A stretch of DNA of 64,000 bases. Source: NORP110 sp051251595 (GTDB lineage Bacteria > Pseudomonadota > Alphaproteobacteria > Rhodobacterales > Rhodobacteraceae). The stretch covers positions 124,001 through 188,000 of the forward strand of contig JBPOFA010000001.1 of NCBI GenBank assembly GCA_051251595.1, written 5' to 3'. This document shows, piece after piece, positions 9,501-17,014 of this stretch. The notes beneath the pieces are model-generated. The model saw only the letters and a program-made list of their open reading frames with translations, was not told the DNA's origin and ran no database searches. Position numbers and translations under genes: made by a program. Position 1 is the stretch's first letter, and each line of letters starts with the position of its first letter.

Positions 9501-10261
9501 ATGAGCCGCAGGACATCAACCTTGCCGCGCATCGTGCAAAATCTGAAGGGCCAGAGACACAATTCAGGGTCTTTGGGTCGAAACCGGGTGCCTATGGTGC
9601 CGGGCTTCAGGCGATGATTGATGAACGCCTGTGGGGCGACAAAAAAGATCTGGGCGACGCCTATCTGGAATGGGGCTCTTACGCCTATGGCAAAGAGGCC
9701 GAAGGCCTTCGCAACAGACAGGCGTTCGAAACCCGCCTGTCCCAAACCGAAGCGATTGTGCAAAATCAGGACAATCGCGAACATGATCTTTTGGACAGTG
9801 ACGACTATTACCAATTCGAAGGCGGGGCCGCTGCTGCGGTGTCCAGCCTGCAAGGACAAGACGTCCCGATCTATCACAACGATCATTCCCGGCCCGAACG
9901 CCCGGTCATCCGCACGTTAGAGGATGAAATCAGCCGCGTTATCCGCAGCCGCGTCGTCAATCCCAAATGGATCGACGGGATGAAGCGGCACGGCTACAAA
10001 GGCGCGTTCGAAATTGCCGCCACGGTGGATTATATGTTCGCCTTTGCCGCAACAACCGGGGCCGTCAAAAACCACCATTTTGATTTGGTGCATGCGGCGT
10101 TCCTCGAAGACGAGGACACACGGGACTTTATCGCGGAACATAATGCACCGGCCTTGCAGGAAATCGCGCAGCGGTTGGCAGAGGCCATCGACCGAGGTTT
10201 GTGGAATCCCAAGTCAAATTCTGCACGAAACCTGATCGAAAGACTGTCATCCTTGGCATGA
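6545..10261 (+). CDS. cobN: Cobaltochelatase large subunit CobN
   Basis: 1238-residue large subunit of the ATP-dependent aerobic cobaltochelatase, which inserts Co(II) into hydrogenobyrinic acid a,c-diamide together with CobS and CobT (not in this window). It has the family-wide CobN/magnesium chelatase H features: HMGKHGNLEWLPGK in the middle and YPFIVNDPGEG shortly after, then a C-terminal segment with YAYGKEAEGL. Length is close to that of characterised CobN proteins, and I see no frameshift. It is coupled to the GNAT gene by TGATG, downstream of the B12 riboswitch. Confidence 0.97.
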   Translation: MHLLAATPGAIDDGTEPVDLGQTPAELVFISAADTELAALSEARSEMQSPPTLRLANLTHLRHPMSVDLHIENCAKQSGLVIARILGGAGYWKYGLEQYAAHLHAANVPFVALPGDDKPDAELRELSTVSEEDYQSLWSYMTEGGPENSANFLTYAKAMLTGSEKPEPAKPLLRAGLYWPGAEVTDLETVRANWVKDAPIVPITFYRALVQGAGLHPINRLIRAVSRQGLNPMPIFVASLKDPVSQATVQHLFEQAPPDVILNCTSFAVGSMHDDPEITNPLACPSSNDAPVFQVVLASSTEQAWAGGLTGLSARDIAMNVALPEVDGRVLSRAISFKTEAFFDDATECPIATYRAQGDRVDFVAALAANWAKLRKTPAPDRKVALVLANYPNKDGRLANGVGLDAPAATVHALELLKDADYHVSEMPENSQHLMDQILAGPTNWLTDRATRTGGVSLDLATYERHFAALPWDVKIRVEDRWGKPQDDPFFCQDETDPNTGSFALSVLEFGNAVVGVQPARGYNIDPTETYHSPDLVPPHNYIAFYIWLRQVFETDAIVHMGKHGNLEWLPGKALALSDTCFPEAVFGPTPHIYPFIVNDPGEGTQAKRRAQAVIIDHLTPPLTRAESYGPMRDLEALVDEYYEAAGVDPRRITYLRREILSLAASSGLDADVGMSGADQDGDLAKLDAYLCDLKEAQIRDGLHVFGQSPVGGLERDLTAALLRIPRGNGRDEQASLVRALAQDLGLDFDPLDTEMSAPWTGPKPDVLDELTDDTWRSNGDTVERLELMALDLLDGKTQSPGAATSKVLDYAKSVLRPAIAACGPAEGGGFLHALSGRFVAPGPSGAPTRGRPDVLPTGRNFYSVDSRAIPTPTAWALGWKSANLLIDKHLQTHGDWPRTLLLTAWGTANMRTGGDDIAQCLALMGVKPKWDSANRRVTGFEIIPHTALGRPRVDVTLRISGFFRDAFPQQVALVDSAARAVMTLDEPQDINLAAHRAKSEGPETQFRVFGSKPGAYGAGLQAMIDERLWGDKKDLGDAYLEWGSYAYGKEAEGLRNRQAFETRLSQTEAIVQNQDNREHDLLDSDDYYQFEGGAAAAVSSLQGQDVPIYHNDHSRPERPVIRTLEDEISRVIRSRVVNPKWIDGMKRHGYKGAFEIAATVDYMFAFAATTGAVKNHHFDLVHAAFLEDEDTRDFIAEHNAPALQEIAQRLAEAIDRGLWNPKSNSARNLIERLSSLA

Positions 10262-10318
10262 CGCCAAAAACGTTCAGCGCGTCATTGACCCCAGCAAAGC
10301 AATCAGCAAAATTGACCT

Positions 10319-10966
10319 ATGGATCACCTGAAATATGCGAATGCCCCTGCCCAAACACAGCTAGAGGCACTGATTGAAATCGTCCACGACAGCCCAACCC
10401 TGATGCAGGTCTTTTCCCGCGCGCGAGAGATGGATTTGCCAGACTGGTGGGTCGTGTCGGGTGCCATTTACAATCAGGTTTGGAATGCGCTGACGGGTCG
10501 CCCAGACATGTATGGCGTCAATGACATCGACATGTTCTATTTTGACCCCGACACCAGCTATGAGGCAGAGGATCGGATCATCAGAACCGCAACCGGTTTT
10601 CCCGAAACGCCCCCGATTGAAATCCGCAATCAGGCCCGCGTGCACCTATGGTATGAAGAACATTTTGGCGTGTCCTACACCCCGCTGACCCAGAGCAGAC
10701 AAGCCATTGATCGCTTTGCCTGCCGCACGCATTGCATTGGCCTGAAACTGTTGGAAGATGACAGTTTCGCCCACTATGCCCCCTTCGGGCTGGACGACAT
10801 ATTTTCGTTCCGCGTGACGCCAAATGACGCACGAGACAATCGTGAAACACATGAACGCAAAGCGAAACGCCAGATCCAGCTTTGGCCAGAGCTGGAAGTC
10901 ATTCCATGGCCTGCGTCCCAGCCGGAACCAGCTGATCAGAAAAACAATCCACCTCTGCCGTTATGA
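10319..10966 (+). CDS. Nucleotidyltransferase-like protein (PF06042/DUF925 type)
   Basis: 215 residues resembling the DUF925 nucleotidyltransferase-like family: DWWVVSGAIYNQVWNALTGRP followed by GVNDIDMFYFDPDTSYEAED, where GVNDIDMFYFD supplies the paired acidic residues of the nucleotidyltransferase fold. The substrate of this family is not established. It sits 57 bp after cobN in the same direction, so it may be read through from the cob operon, but nothing links it to cobalamin. Its last 68 bp overlap the 3' end of the opposing lipoprotein gene; a true stop earlier in the frame is not visible. Confidence 0.75.
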   Translation: MDHLKYANAPAQTQLEALIEIVHDSPTLMQVFSRAREMDLPDWWVVSGAIYNQVWNALTGRPDMYGVNDIDMFYFDPDTSYEAEDRIIRTATGFPETPPIEIRNQARVHLWYEEHFGVSYTPLTQSRQAIDRFACRTHCIGLKLLEDDSFAHYAPFGLDDIFSFRVTPNDARDNRETHERKAKRQIQLWPELEVIPWPASQPEPADQKNNPPLPL

Positions 10967-11237
10967 TGGCTTGGTCCCCGTAAATTGATCCGTCAATTAC
11001 CCGGCACTTCGTCGCGGTTTCAATTGCCTTTTTCGCGGCCCGAAAGACCCGCCTTTTGCTGGGAAGCATTTCAACACTGACACGATAGGCCTCAACCTCG
11101 ACCGTGCCGAATTTGTGATACACTAAAAACGTGCTGCCATCAGCCTCTGCCCTGATTGGCTTCACGCCCAGATAGCCCGGGCTGGCGCACCCCGCCAAGA
11201 TCAAAACCGCAAAAGAAAGGATCGTCACATGTCTCAT
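10899..11237 (-). CDS. Small putative lipoprotein
   Basis: 112 residues beginning MRHVTILSFAVLILAGCASP: a short signal peptide with lipobox LAGC, so Cys16 is the likely lipidated residue after export. The mature part is soluble-looking with two further cysteines (KCRVIDG and EVDCFSD) that may form a disulfide. No family recognised. The start at 11237 is the Met of the signal peptide; a longer upstream extension of the same frame (to 11669) runs into cobO and is not real. Its 3' end overlaps that of the opposing DUF925-like gene. Confidence 0.75.
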   Translation of the reverse strand: MRHVTILSFAVLILAGCASPGYLGVKPIRAEADGSTFLVYHKFGTVEVEAYRVSVEMLPSKRRVFRAAKKAIETATKCRVIDGSIYGDQAIITAEVDCFSDQLVPAGTQAME

Positions 11238-11399
11238 GACGACAGAGTCGCTCGAGATGGTTAAGCAAACTTTAACACCCGCAAGGGCCATCTGGCGCCG
11301 GGCAACAGAATTCTGTTTTTCCTGCCAATCCGCCCCACGCCCCCTTGCCTTTCCGGCCCTGTCGAAGCACTGTTTGGTACTTTCCAAACGGGGGCAGAG

Positions 11400-12008
11400 A
11401 TGAGCGAAGACACCGACCGCCACGCGATGAAGATGGCCAAAAAGAAAGCCGCACGCGACAAGATCATGGCGACGAAAACGGACAAAAAGGGTCTGATTAT
11501 CGTTCACACCGGCAAAGGCAAAGGCAAGTCCTCTGCCGCTTTTGGAATGATCTTCCGCTGCATCGCCCACGATATGAAATGCGCCGTGGTGCAATTCATC
11601 AAAGGCGGGATGAGCACCGGCGAACGCGATCTGATTCTGTCGAAGTTCAAAGACGAATGTGATTTCCACACAATGGGCGAAGGGTTCACCTGGGAAACAC
11701 AGGACAAGTCCAGAGATACCGAAATGGCAATGGCCGCTTGGGACATGGCGAAATCGCTGATCCGGGATCCCGCCAATAAGATGGTTCTTTTGGACGAAAT
11801 CAACATTGCGCTGCGATACGGATACATCCCAATCGAAGACGTCATTTCTTTCCTAAGCACGGAAAAGCCCGAAATGACTCATGTTGTTTTGACCGGTAGA
11901 AATGCCCATGAAGACCTGATCGAAATCGCCGATCTGGTCACGGAAATGGAATTGGTCAAACACCCATTCCGGTCAGGGATCAAAGCACAGATCGGCGTGG
12001 AATTTTAG
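11400..12008 (+). CDS. cobO: Cob(I)yrinic acid a,c-diamide adenosyltransferase
   Basis: CobO/BtuR/CobA-type adenosyltransferase, 202 residues, forming the Co-C bond with ATP after cobalt reduction. A P-loop TGKGKGKSS at about residues 37-45, preceded by a basic N-terminal stretch, and the Walker-B-like VLLDEINIALRYGYI are diagnostic. Late motifs THVVLTGRNA and AQIGVEF match the family. SD GGGG lies before the ATG. It completes the cob group begun by cobN but is separated by two small genes; no second riboswitch is visible in the 162 bp upstream, where a 6-bp inverted repeat (GTTTGG/CCAAAC, 11372-11389) is the only structure. Confidence 0.96.
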   Translation: MSEDTDRHAMKMAKKKAARDKIMATKTDKKGLIIVHTGKGKGKSSAAFGMIFRCIAHDMKCAVVQFIKGGMSTGERDLILSKFKDECDFHTMGEGFTWETQDKSRDTEMAMAAWDMAKSLIRDPANKMVLLDEINIALRYGYIPIEDVISFLSTEKPEMTHVVLTGRNAHEDLIEIADLVTEMELVKHPFRSGIKAQIGVEF

Positions 12009-12035
12009 AAAAACGCCATTTTTCCATGCGTTAGA

Positions 12036-13688
12036 CTATGTTTTCTTACCCAAAGCCCGGGTTTCGCTTAACGTCAGCCCGGTCGACAAAGCCTCTGCGT
12101 CCAACTTTAGCTCAATAACGGCGGGGCCGTTGGCGGCCTCGGCCCGCTTGAACGCGGCGGCGAAATCTGCGGTCTTCGTCACGGTTTCACCATGCCCGCC
12201 ATAGGCCCGCGCCAACGCAGCAAAATCTGGACTTGCCATATCCGTCCCGCTGACCCGACCAGGATATTTTCGTTCCTGGTGCATTCTGATCGTGCCGTAA
12301 TAGCCGTTATTGGCAACGATAGTGATGGTATTGGCCCCATATTGCGCGGCCGTCGACATCTCATTCAACGTCATCTGAAAACACCCGTCGCCCGCCAAAC
12401 ACACGACTGTTTTTTCCGGGCACTGCAACTTGGCCGCAATGGCCGCCGGAAAGCCATATCCCATACTGCCAGAGGTCGGGGCAACCTGCGTGCCAAATTC
12501 ACGAAAGCGATAATACCTGTGCAGAAACGCGGCGTAGTTACCGGCGCCATTCGTAAGAATAGAGTCTGTTTTTAGAGTGTCAGACAGCCATGTGATGATC
12601 TGTTCCATCTTCACATCGCCGGGCGTTTCTTTCGGTTTCTGCCAAGCCAGATAGTCCGCACGACCAGCGGCGGTCCATTCCCCCCAGCCCGGATCAACCG
12701 CCACATCCTTCAATGCGGCAGTGGCACGAACCGCCGAAGCGGTGATCGCCAAATCCGCGGCAAAGACCGACCCCGGAACAGCGGGGTCCGGATGCACATG
12801 GATGATCGTCTTGCCCGGATTGGCGACATTGACCAATTCATACCCAGCGGTCGGAATATCCCCAAACCGAGACCCCAAAATCAAAAGACAATCTGCCTGC
12901 CGAAGCATGGTCGCAAGCTTGGGGTTCATGCCAACGCCAAGGTCACCGACATAAATTTCTGCATCATTGTTGATATAATCCTGACGCCGAAAGGACACGG
13001 CCACAGGCAACTGGTTCTTGGCGGCAAAACCCTCAAGATCTTGCGCCGCTTGCGCGCTCCAGCCAGAGCCACCAGCGATGACCAAAGGACGCTTGGATCC
13101 CTGTAATAGAGCCTGTATCCGCCCCACATGCTCGGCTGAGAGCGCAGATTCTTCCACAAGCGTTGCCGGCAGAACCGGGGACAGAGTTTGCGCCGACAAC
13201 ATGTCTTCGGGCAAGGCAAGCACAACAGGTCCCGGCCGCCCGGATTGCGCGACGCGAAAGGCGCGGTTGATATATTCCGGCAGTCGATCCGCGTCATCGA
13301 CCTCTGCCACCCATTTGGCCACTGTGCCAAAAAAGGATTTGTAATCCACTTCCTGAAACGCCTCGCGGTCACGATGTCCCCGTGCGATTTGCCCGACAAA
13401 CAGAACCATCGGCGTCGAATCCTGCCGCGCGATATGAACACCTGCGCTGGCGTTGCTGGCGCCGGGTCCACGTGTGACAAAGGCAACGCCCGGACGCCCC
13501 GTCAGTTTACCGGTCGCTTCGGCCATCATCGCAGCGGCCCCTTCGTGGCGACACACGACATTGGTGATGCCGCTGTCGACCAAACCGTCCAAAGCGGCCA
13601 AAAAGCTTTCACCCGGCACTGAAAAGACCCGCGTCACACCGTGAACTTTCAGCTGATCGACCAGCAACTGGCCCCCGTGTCCCGCCAT
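12036..13688 (-). CDS. ThDP-dependent enzyme, acetolactate-synthase-like
   Basis: 550 residues with all three domains of the POX/AHAS superfamily. The N-terminal pyrimidine domain has the catalytic Glu in CRHEGAAAMMAE (about residue 49), the middle domain is Rossmann-like, and the C-terminal domain has the thiamine diphosphate/Mg motif GDGCFQ...NN. It resembles acetolactate synthase large subunits and related oxidases or decarboxylases, but no small regulatory subunit follows, so it need not be the biosynthetic enzyme; the substrate is uncertain. The start at 13688 has GGGGAGG seven bases ahead. A 13718 start in the same frame is less likely. Confidence 0.9.
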   Translation of the reverse strand: MAGHGGQLLVDQLKVHGVTRVFSVPGESFLAALDGLVDSGITNVVCRHEGAAAMMAEATGKLTGRPGVAFVTRGPGASNASAGVHIARQDSTPMVLFVGQIARGHRDREAFQEVDYKSFFGTVAKWVAEVDDADRLPEYINRAFRVAQSGRPGPVVLALPEDMLSAQTLSPVLPATLVEESALSAEHVGRIQALLQGSKRPLVIAGGSGWSAQAAQDLEGFAAKNQLPVAVSFRRQDYINNDAEIYVGDLGVGMNPKLATMLRQADCLLILGSRFGDIPTAGYELVNVANPGKTIIHVHPDPAVPGSVFAADLAITASAVRATAALKDVAVDPGWGEWTAAGRADYLAWQKPKETPGDVKMEQIITWLSDTLKTDSILTNGAGNYAAFLHRYYRFREFGTQVAPTSGSMGYGFPAAIAAKLQCPEKTVVCLAGDGCFQMTLNEMSTAAQYGANTITIVANNGYYGTIRMHQERKYPGRVSGTDMASPDFAALARAYGGHGETVTKTADFAAAFKRAEAANGPAVIELKLDAEALSTGLTLSETRALGKKT

Positions 13689-13787
13689 GTCAGTACCTCC
13701 CCATGGCCAAAGCAACATACGTCATGGCCTTGTGCCTTTTGTTGAATCTGTTACCTCAAGTGTCCGATGAATCAGGAAGGACATTCA

Positions 13788-14336
13788 ATGGCTGAATTTG
13801 AATTGTTGGGGATCTCTGGATCACTGCGCAAAGCATCGACCAACCGAAAACTGGTGCGCGAAGCCGCACGCCTGTTTGAGCCCGCAAAATTCATCGAAGC
13901 GGACCTGAGATTGCCGTTGTTCGACGGCGACCTTCAGGACGAAAAAGGCATCCCGGCAGAGGTTCAAATTCTTGCAGATCAAATCAGATCCGCAGATGCG
14001 GTGGTCATTTCCGGCCCCGAATATAACAAGTCGATTTCCGGCGTTTTAAAGAATGCATTGGATTGGGTCAGCCGTACCGACGACAACCCGTGGCGTGACA
14101 AGCCCGTCGCGGTTCTATCCGCAGCCTCCGGCCGCGCCGGAGGAGAGCGGACTCAATCTGCGTTGCGCCTATGCCTCAACCCCTTCCGGCCCAGAGTTCT
14201 GCCCGGACCAGAGGTCATGGTCGCCGCGTCGGGACAGGCCTTTGACGAAGCGGGTCAATTGACGAATGAACGGACAGTCAAAGGCCTGACGGAATTGATG
14301 CAGGCCCTTCGGGCGGAAATCTGTATTCGGTCGTAA
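13788..14336 (+). CDS. NADPH-dependent FMN reductase
   Basis: 182-residue flavodoxin-fold protein: GISGSLRKASTNRKL at the N-terminus is the phosphate-binding loop for FMN, and SGPEYNKSISGVLKNALDWVSR is the second flavin-contact motif of the NADPH-dependent FMN reductase/ChrR group. Likely reduces quinones, azo compounds or chromate non-specifically; the physiological partner is not known. ATG 13788 with AGGAAGG upstream is preferred over 13767. Divergent from the ThDP enzyme, with about 100 bp between them. Confidence 0.92.
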   Translation: MAEFELLGISGSLRKASTNRKLVREAARLFEPAKFIEADLRLPLFDGDLQDEKGIPAEVQILADQIRSADAVVISGPEYNKSISGVLKNALDWVSRTDDNPWRDKPVAVLSAASGRAGGERTQSALRLCLNPFRPRVLPGPEVMVAASGQAFDEAGQLTNERTVKGLTELMQALRAEICIRS

Positions 14337-14365
14337 TAGTGACTATTGCGGAACCGATCTCTTGG

Positions 14366-15409
14366 CTAAGATAAGTTCGCTTCGACCGTAAATTCGTCTG
14401 GAATAGTGTCTAAATTTTTCAAAACCAAGTCGGCCATCACCTGGGCCGATTTCGGCACCATTCCAAACCCGATCTTAAAGCCGCCATTTGCAACAAACTG
14501 ATCTGGCTTGCCGGGGTAGCGCCCTAGAATTGGCGACCGCGATTTCGCCCGAGGGCGCACGGCGGCCCATCTTTGCAGAACCTTTGCCTCGGCGAGGATT
14601 GGCATGATCGTTTTTGCCCGCTCAATCAAATCCTCTAATTGCGCATCCGTTTCGGATGGGGTGTCAAAATACCGCTCGCTGGTCGAACCGATCGCAACTG
14701 TGCCATTTCGGTGCGGAATGAAATGAATGCCATCCACAAAAATTTGGGGCACGTCGCCTGCGTCATACTGCAACAATGCAGCCTGCCCTTTGACACCATT
14801 GCCCACCAAACAGCCAAATTCGTCAGACAGATGTAACAGCCCCTCATACCCTGTGGCCCAGACGATTTTCCCGGCCGCGTGCCCATCCGGCACAACGAAA
14901 ATACCCAGAGATTCGAGCGCGGATAAGAGACTATTACAGGCTGCATTAGGGTCTATTATTGCACTTAACGTGTCATGCACCAGCAAGCCAGTTGGGCTCT
15001 CTGGGGCCCAAATCCCAAATTCGGACCGTGGCACAACGCGCCAATCCGCTTTGCCTTGCCAAAGATCTGCCGCCTGTTCGATCCGCTCGCGCGCAAGGTT
15101 AAGCGTGTGGTCGTCAGAGATGGCCTGCAGCCGCCCTGCACGCACATACCCGGAGGACCGCCCAGACATTTCGTCCACGCCCGCCCAAAAGGAACCAGCC
15201 GCCATCAGGCTTTCAAACTGAAACGCTTTTTTCGTGTCCCACCGTTCCGGCGTGTGCGGGGCAAGTGCGCCGACGATTCCACCGCTGGATCCAAAGGCCG
15301 GCCCGTTCGGATCGATGATCTGAACCTTGGCACCCCGCCGCGCGCACATGTAAGCAATCGACAGGCCAAAGACGCCCGCCCCCATTATTGTCACGTCAAC
15401 CGTTGCCAA
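14366..15409 (-). CDS. FAD-dependent oxidoreductase, DAO family; candidate MnmC1 half
   Basis: 347 residues of the D-amino acid/glycine oxidase fold: GAGVFGLSIAYMCARRG is the dinucleotide-binding GxGxxG loop, followed by GSSGGIVGALAPHTP and a C-terminal SPILGRYPGK / GFKIGFGMVPKSAQ region that closes the FAD site. It is divergent from mnmD with only 53 bp between the starts. In Escherichia coli one protein, MnmC, joins an FAD oxidase (cmnm5U to nm5U) to the MnmD methyltransferase, so this neighbour is a candidate for the missing oxidase half. Domain family is clear; the tRNA role is inference from position. Confidence 0.8.
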   Translation of the reverse strand: MATVDVTIMGAGVFGLSIAYMCARRGAKVQIIDPNGPAFGSSGGIVGALAPHTPERWDTKKAFQFESLMAAGSFWAGVDEMSGRSSGYVRAGRLQAISDDHTLNLARERIEQAADLWQGKADWRVVPRSEFGIWAPESPTGLLVHDTLSAIIDPNAACNSLLSALESLGIFVVPDGHAAGKIVWATGYEGLLHLSDEFGCLVGNGVKGQAALLQYDAGDVPQIFVDGIHFIPHRNGTVAIGSTSERYFDTPSETDAQLEDLIERAKTIMPILAEAKVLQRWAAVRPRAKSRSPILGRYPGKPDQFVANGGFKIGFGMVPKSAQVMADLVLKNLDTIPDEFTVEANLS

Positions 15410-15462
15410 ATTCTGCCCTCACGCGCATTGTGCCCAATGTTGGGGTTCTAGGGCAAAGTCAT

Positions 15463-16146
15463 ATGGCAGACCAGTCGGCAAAAATCGCGTGGCGCGATGG
15501 CACCGTGCCTGTTTCAATACAGTTCGATGATCCGTATTTTTCCATCACGAATGGGCTGCGCGAAACAGAACATGTGTTTCTGAACGGAAATCACCTGCCC
15601 GAAAGGTTCAAGCCCGGGTTTCACATCGCAGAGCTGGGCTTTGGCACCGGGCTAAACATGATTGCCGCCTGGCAGGCCTGGAACCGCGCGGGCATTGCGG
15701 GTGATCTGCGCTTCACCAGTTTTGAGGCCTACCCAATGGCAAAGAATGACATTCAGCTGGCCCTTGATGCCTTTCCAGAGATCGCGGATTTGGCAGAACC
15801 ATTTCTTGAACAGTGGTCAACGGGCACGCGCCAGATAAACCTGCCAGGCCTGTCGGGCGAAATCGTTGTTGGCGATGCCAGACAAACGCTGCCAGACTGG
15901 GATGGTTCGGCCGATGCCTGGTTTCTGGATGGCTTTTCCCCTGCCAAAAACCCAGAGCTTTGGGCCCCAGACCTACTGCAAAGCGTTGGCGACCATACAG
16001 CGACCCAAGGCAGCTTTGCCACATACACCGCCGCTGGCCATGTGCGCCGCGCCTTGAGCGATGCTGGTTTTTCGGTTGAACGGGTGCCTGGCTTTGGCCA
16101 CAAGCGGCATATGACAATTGGGAACAAGGCCGCTTCGGTTGAATAG
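15463..16146 (+). CDS. mnmD: tRNA 5-methylaminomethyl-2-thiouridine methyltransferase MnmD
   Basis: 227-residue methyltransferase corresponding to the N-terminal half of MnmC: SAM loop IAELGFGTGLNMIAAW, then DAWFLDGFSPAKNPELW, the MnmC-type catalytic motif, and a C-terminal GHKRHM tail. It converts nm5s2U34 to mnm5s2U34 in certain tRNAs. The FAD-oxidase half found in the fused enzyme is not attached. ATG 15463 is preferred: AGGG is nine bases upstream and the family begins close to this point. The gene's last eight bases overlap the TTG start of the next gene. Confidence 0.93.
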   Translation: MADQSAKIAWRDGTVPVSIQFDDPYFSITNGLRETEHVFLNGNHLPERFKPGFHIAELGFGTGLNMIAAWQAWNRAGIAGDLRFTSFEAYPMAKNDIQLALDAFPEIADLAEPFLEQWSTGTRQINLPGLSGEIVVGDARQTLPDWDGSADAWFLDGFSPAKNPELWAPDLLQSVGDHTATQGSFATYTAAGHVRRALSDAGFSVERVPGFGHKRHMTIGNKAASVE

Positions 16147-17014
16147 CAACAATGTAAAACTGGGCATTCTGCTCATGATTGCCACGACCTTTGTGTTCGC
16201 AATCCAGGATGGGCTGTCGCGCCATTTGGCCGGGAACTACAATGTTCTGATGATCGTCATGATCCGGTACTGGTTTTTCGGAGCGTTCGTGATCGCGCTT
16301 GCGGCCCGAAACCCGGGCGGAGTACGGGCAACAGCCTCGACCAGGCAATTGGGTCTTCAGATCGTCCGAGGCTTGTTGCTGGCCTGTGAGATTTGCACGA
16401 TGGTCTGGGCCTTTGTCTTACTTGGCCTTGTCGAAAGCCATGCTGTGTTTACCAGCTATCCCTTGCTGGTGGCCGCCCTGTCGGGCCCCGTCTTAAGAGA
16501 GGTGGTCGGATGGCGGCGCTGGACCGCGATCGGAATTGGCTTTGCCGGTGTCCTGGTTATCCTGGAACCGGGCGTCGCGGTGTTTTCGCCCAAAGCTCTC
16601 GTGCCGCTATGTGCCGCAACCATGTTTGCGCTTTATGGGCTGCTGACGCGCTATGCGTCGCAAAAGGACAGTTCCGCCACCAGCTTTTTCTGGACCGGCG
16701 TTGTCGGCGCCATCGCGATGACTTTGGTCGGCGTGTGGTTTTGGGAACCGATGACCCAGACAGACAAAATGTGGATGGGGCTGTTGGCGGTAACCGGGGC
16801 TTTCGGGCATTGGTTGCTGATCAAATGCTACGAAGTAGCAGAGGCCAGCGCGGTTCAGCCCTTTGCCTATCTGCAACTGGTCTTTGCATCTGCAATCGGG
16901 ATCTTTGTGTTTGGCGAAGTGCTAGAGCTTAACGTGATCATAGGCGCAGCGCTTGTTGTTATGGCCGGGGTGTTTACCCTGTGGCGCACAAACAAAGTCG
17001 CTGCAGGGTCTTAG
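16139..17014 (+). CDS. EamA/DMT-family inner-membrane transporter
   Basis: About 291 residues with ten hydrophobic segments in two EamA repeats, the usual drug/metabolite transporter arrangement; the substrate cannot be predicted. The best start is TTG at 16139, within the 3' end of mnmD and behind AAGG, giving MNSNNVKLGILLM; another TTG at 16118 would lengthen it by seven residues. Coupling to mnmD is positional only. The 3' end overlaps the stop of the convergent transglycosylase gene by four bases. Confidence 0.85.
   Translation: MNSNNVKLGILLMIATTFVFAIQDGLSRHLAGNYNVLMIVMIRYWFFGAFVIALAARNPGGVRATASTRQLGLQIVRGLLLACEICTMVWAFVLLGLVESHAVFTSYPLLVAALSGPVLREVVGWRRWTAIGIGFAGVLVILEPGVAVFSPKALVPLCAATMFALYGLLTRYASQKDSSATSFFWTGVVGAIAMTLVGVWFWEPMTQTDKMWMGLLAVTGAFGHWLLIKCYEVAEASAVQPFAYLQLVFASAIGIFVFGEVLELNVIIGAALVVMAGVFTLWRTNKVAAGS

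Noticed and set aside
12012..12032. AACGC/GCGTT hairpin after cobO as terminator
   Set aside because: Only 5 bp of stem and no clear T-run on the plus strand.
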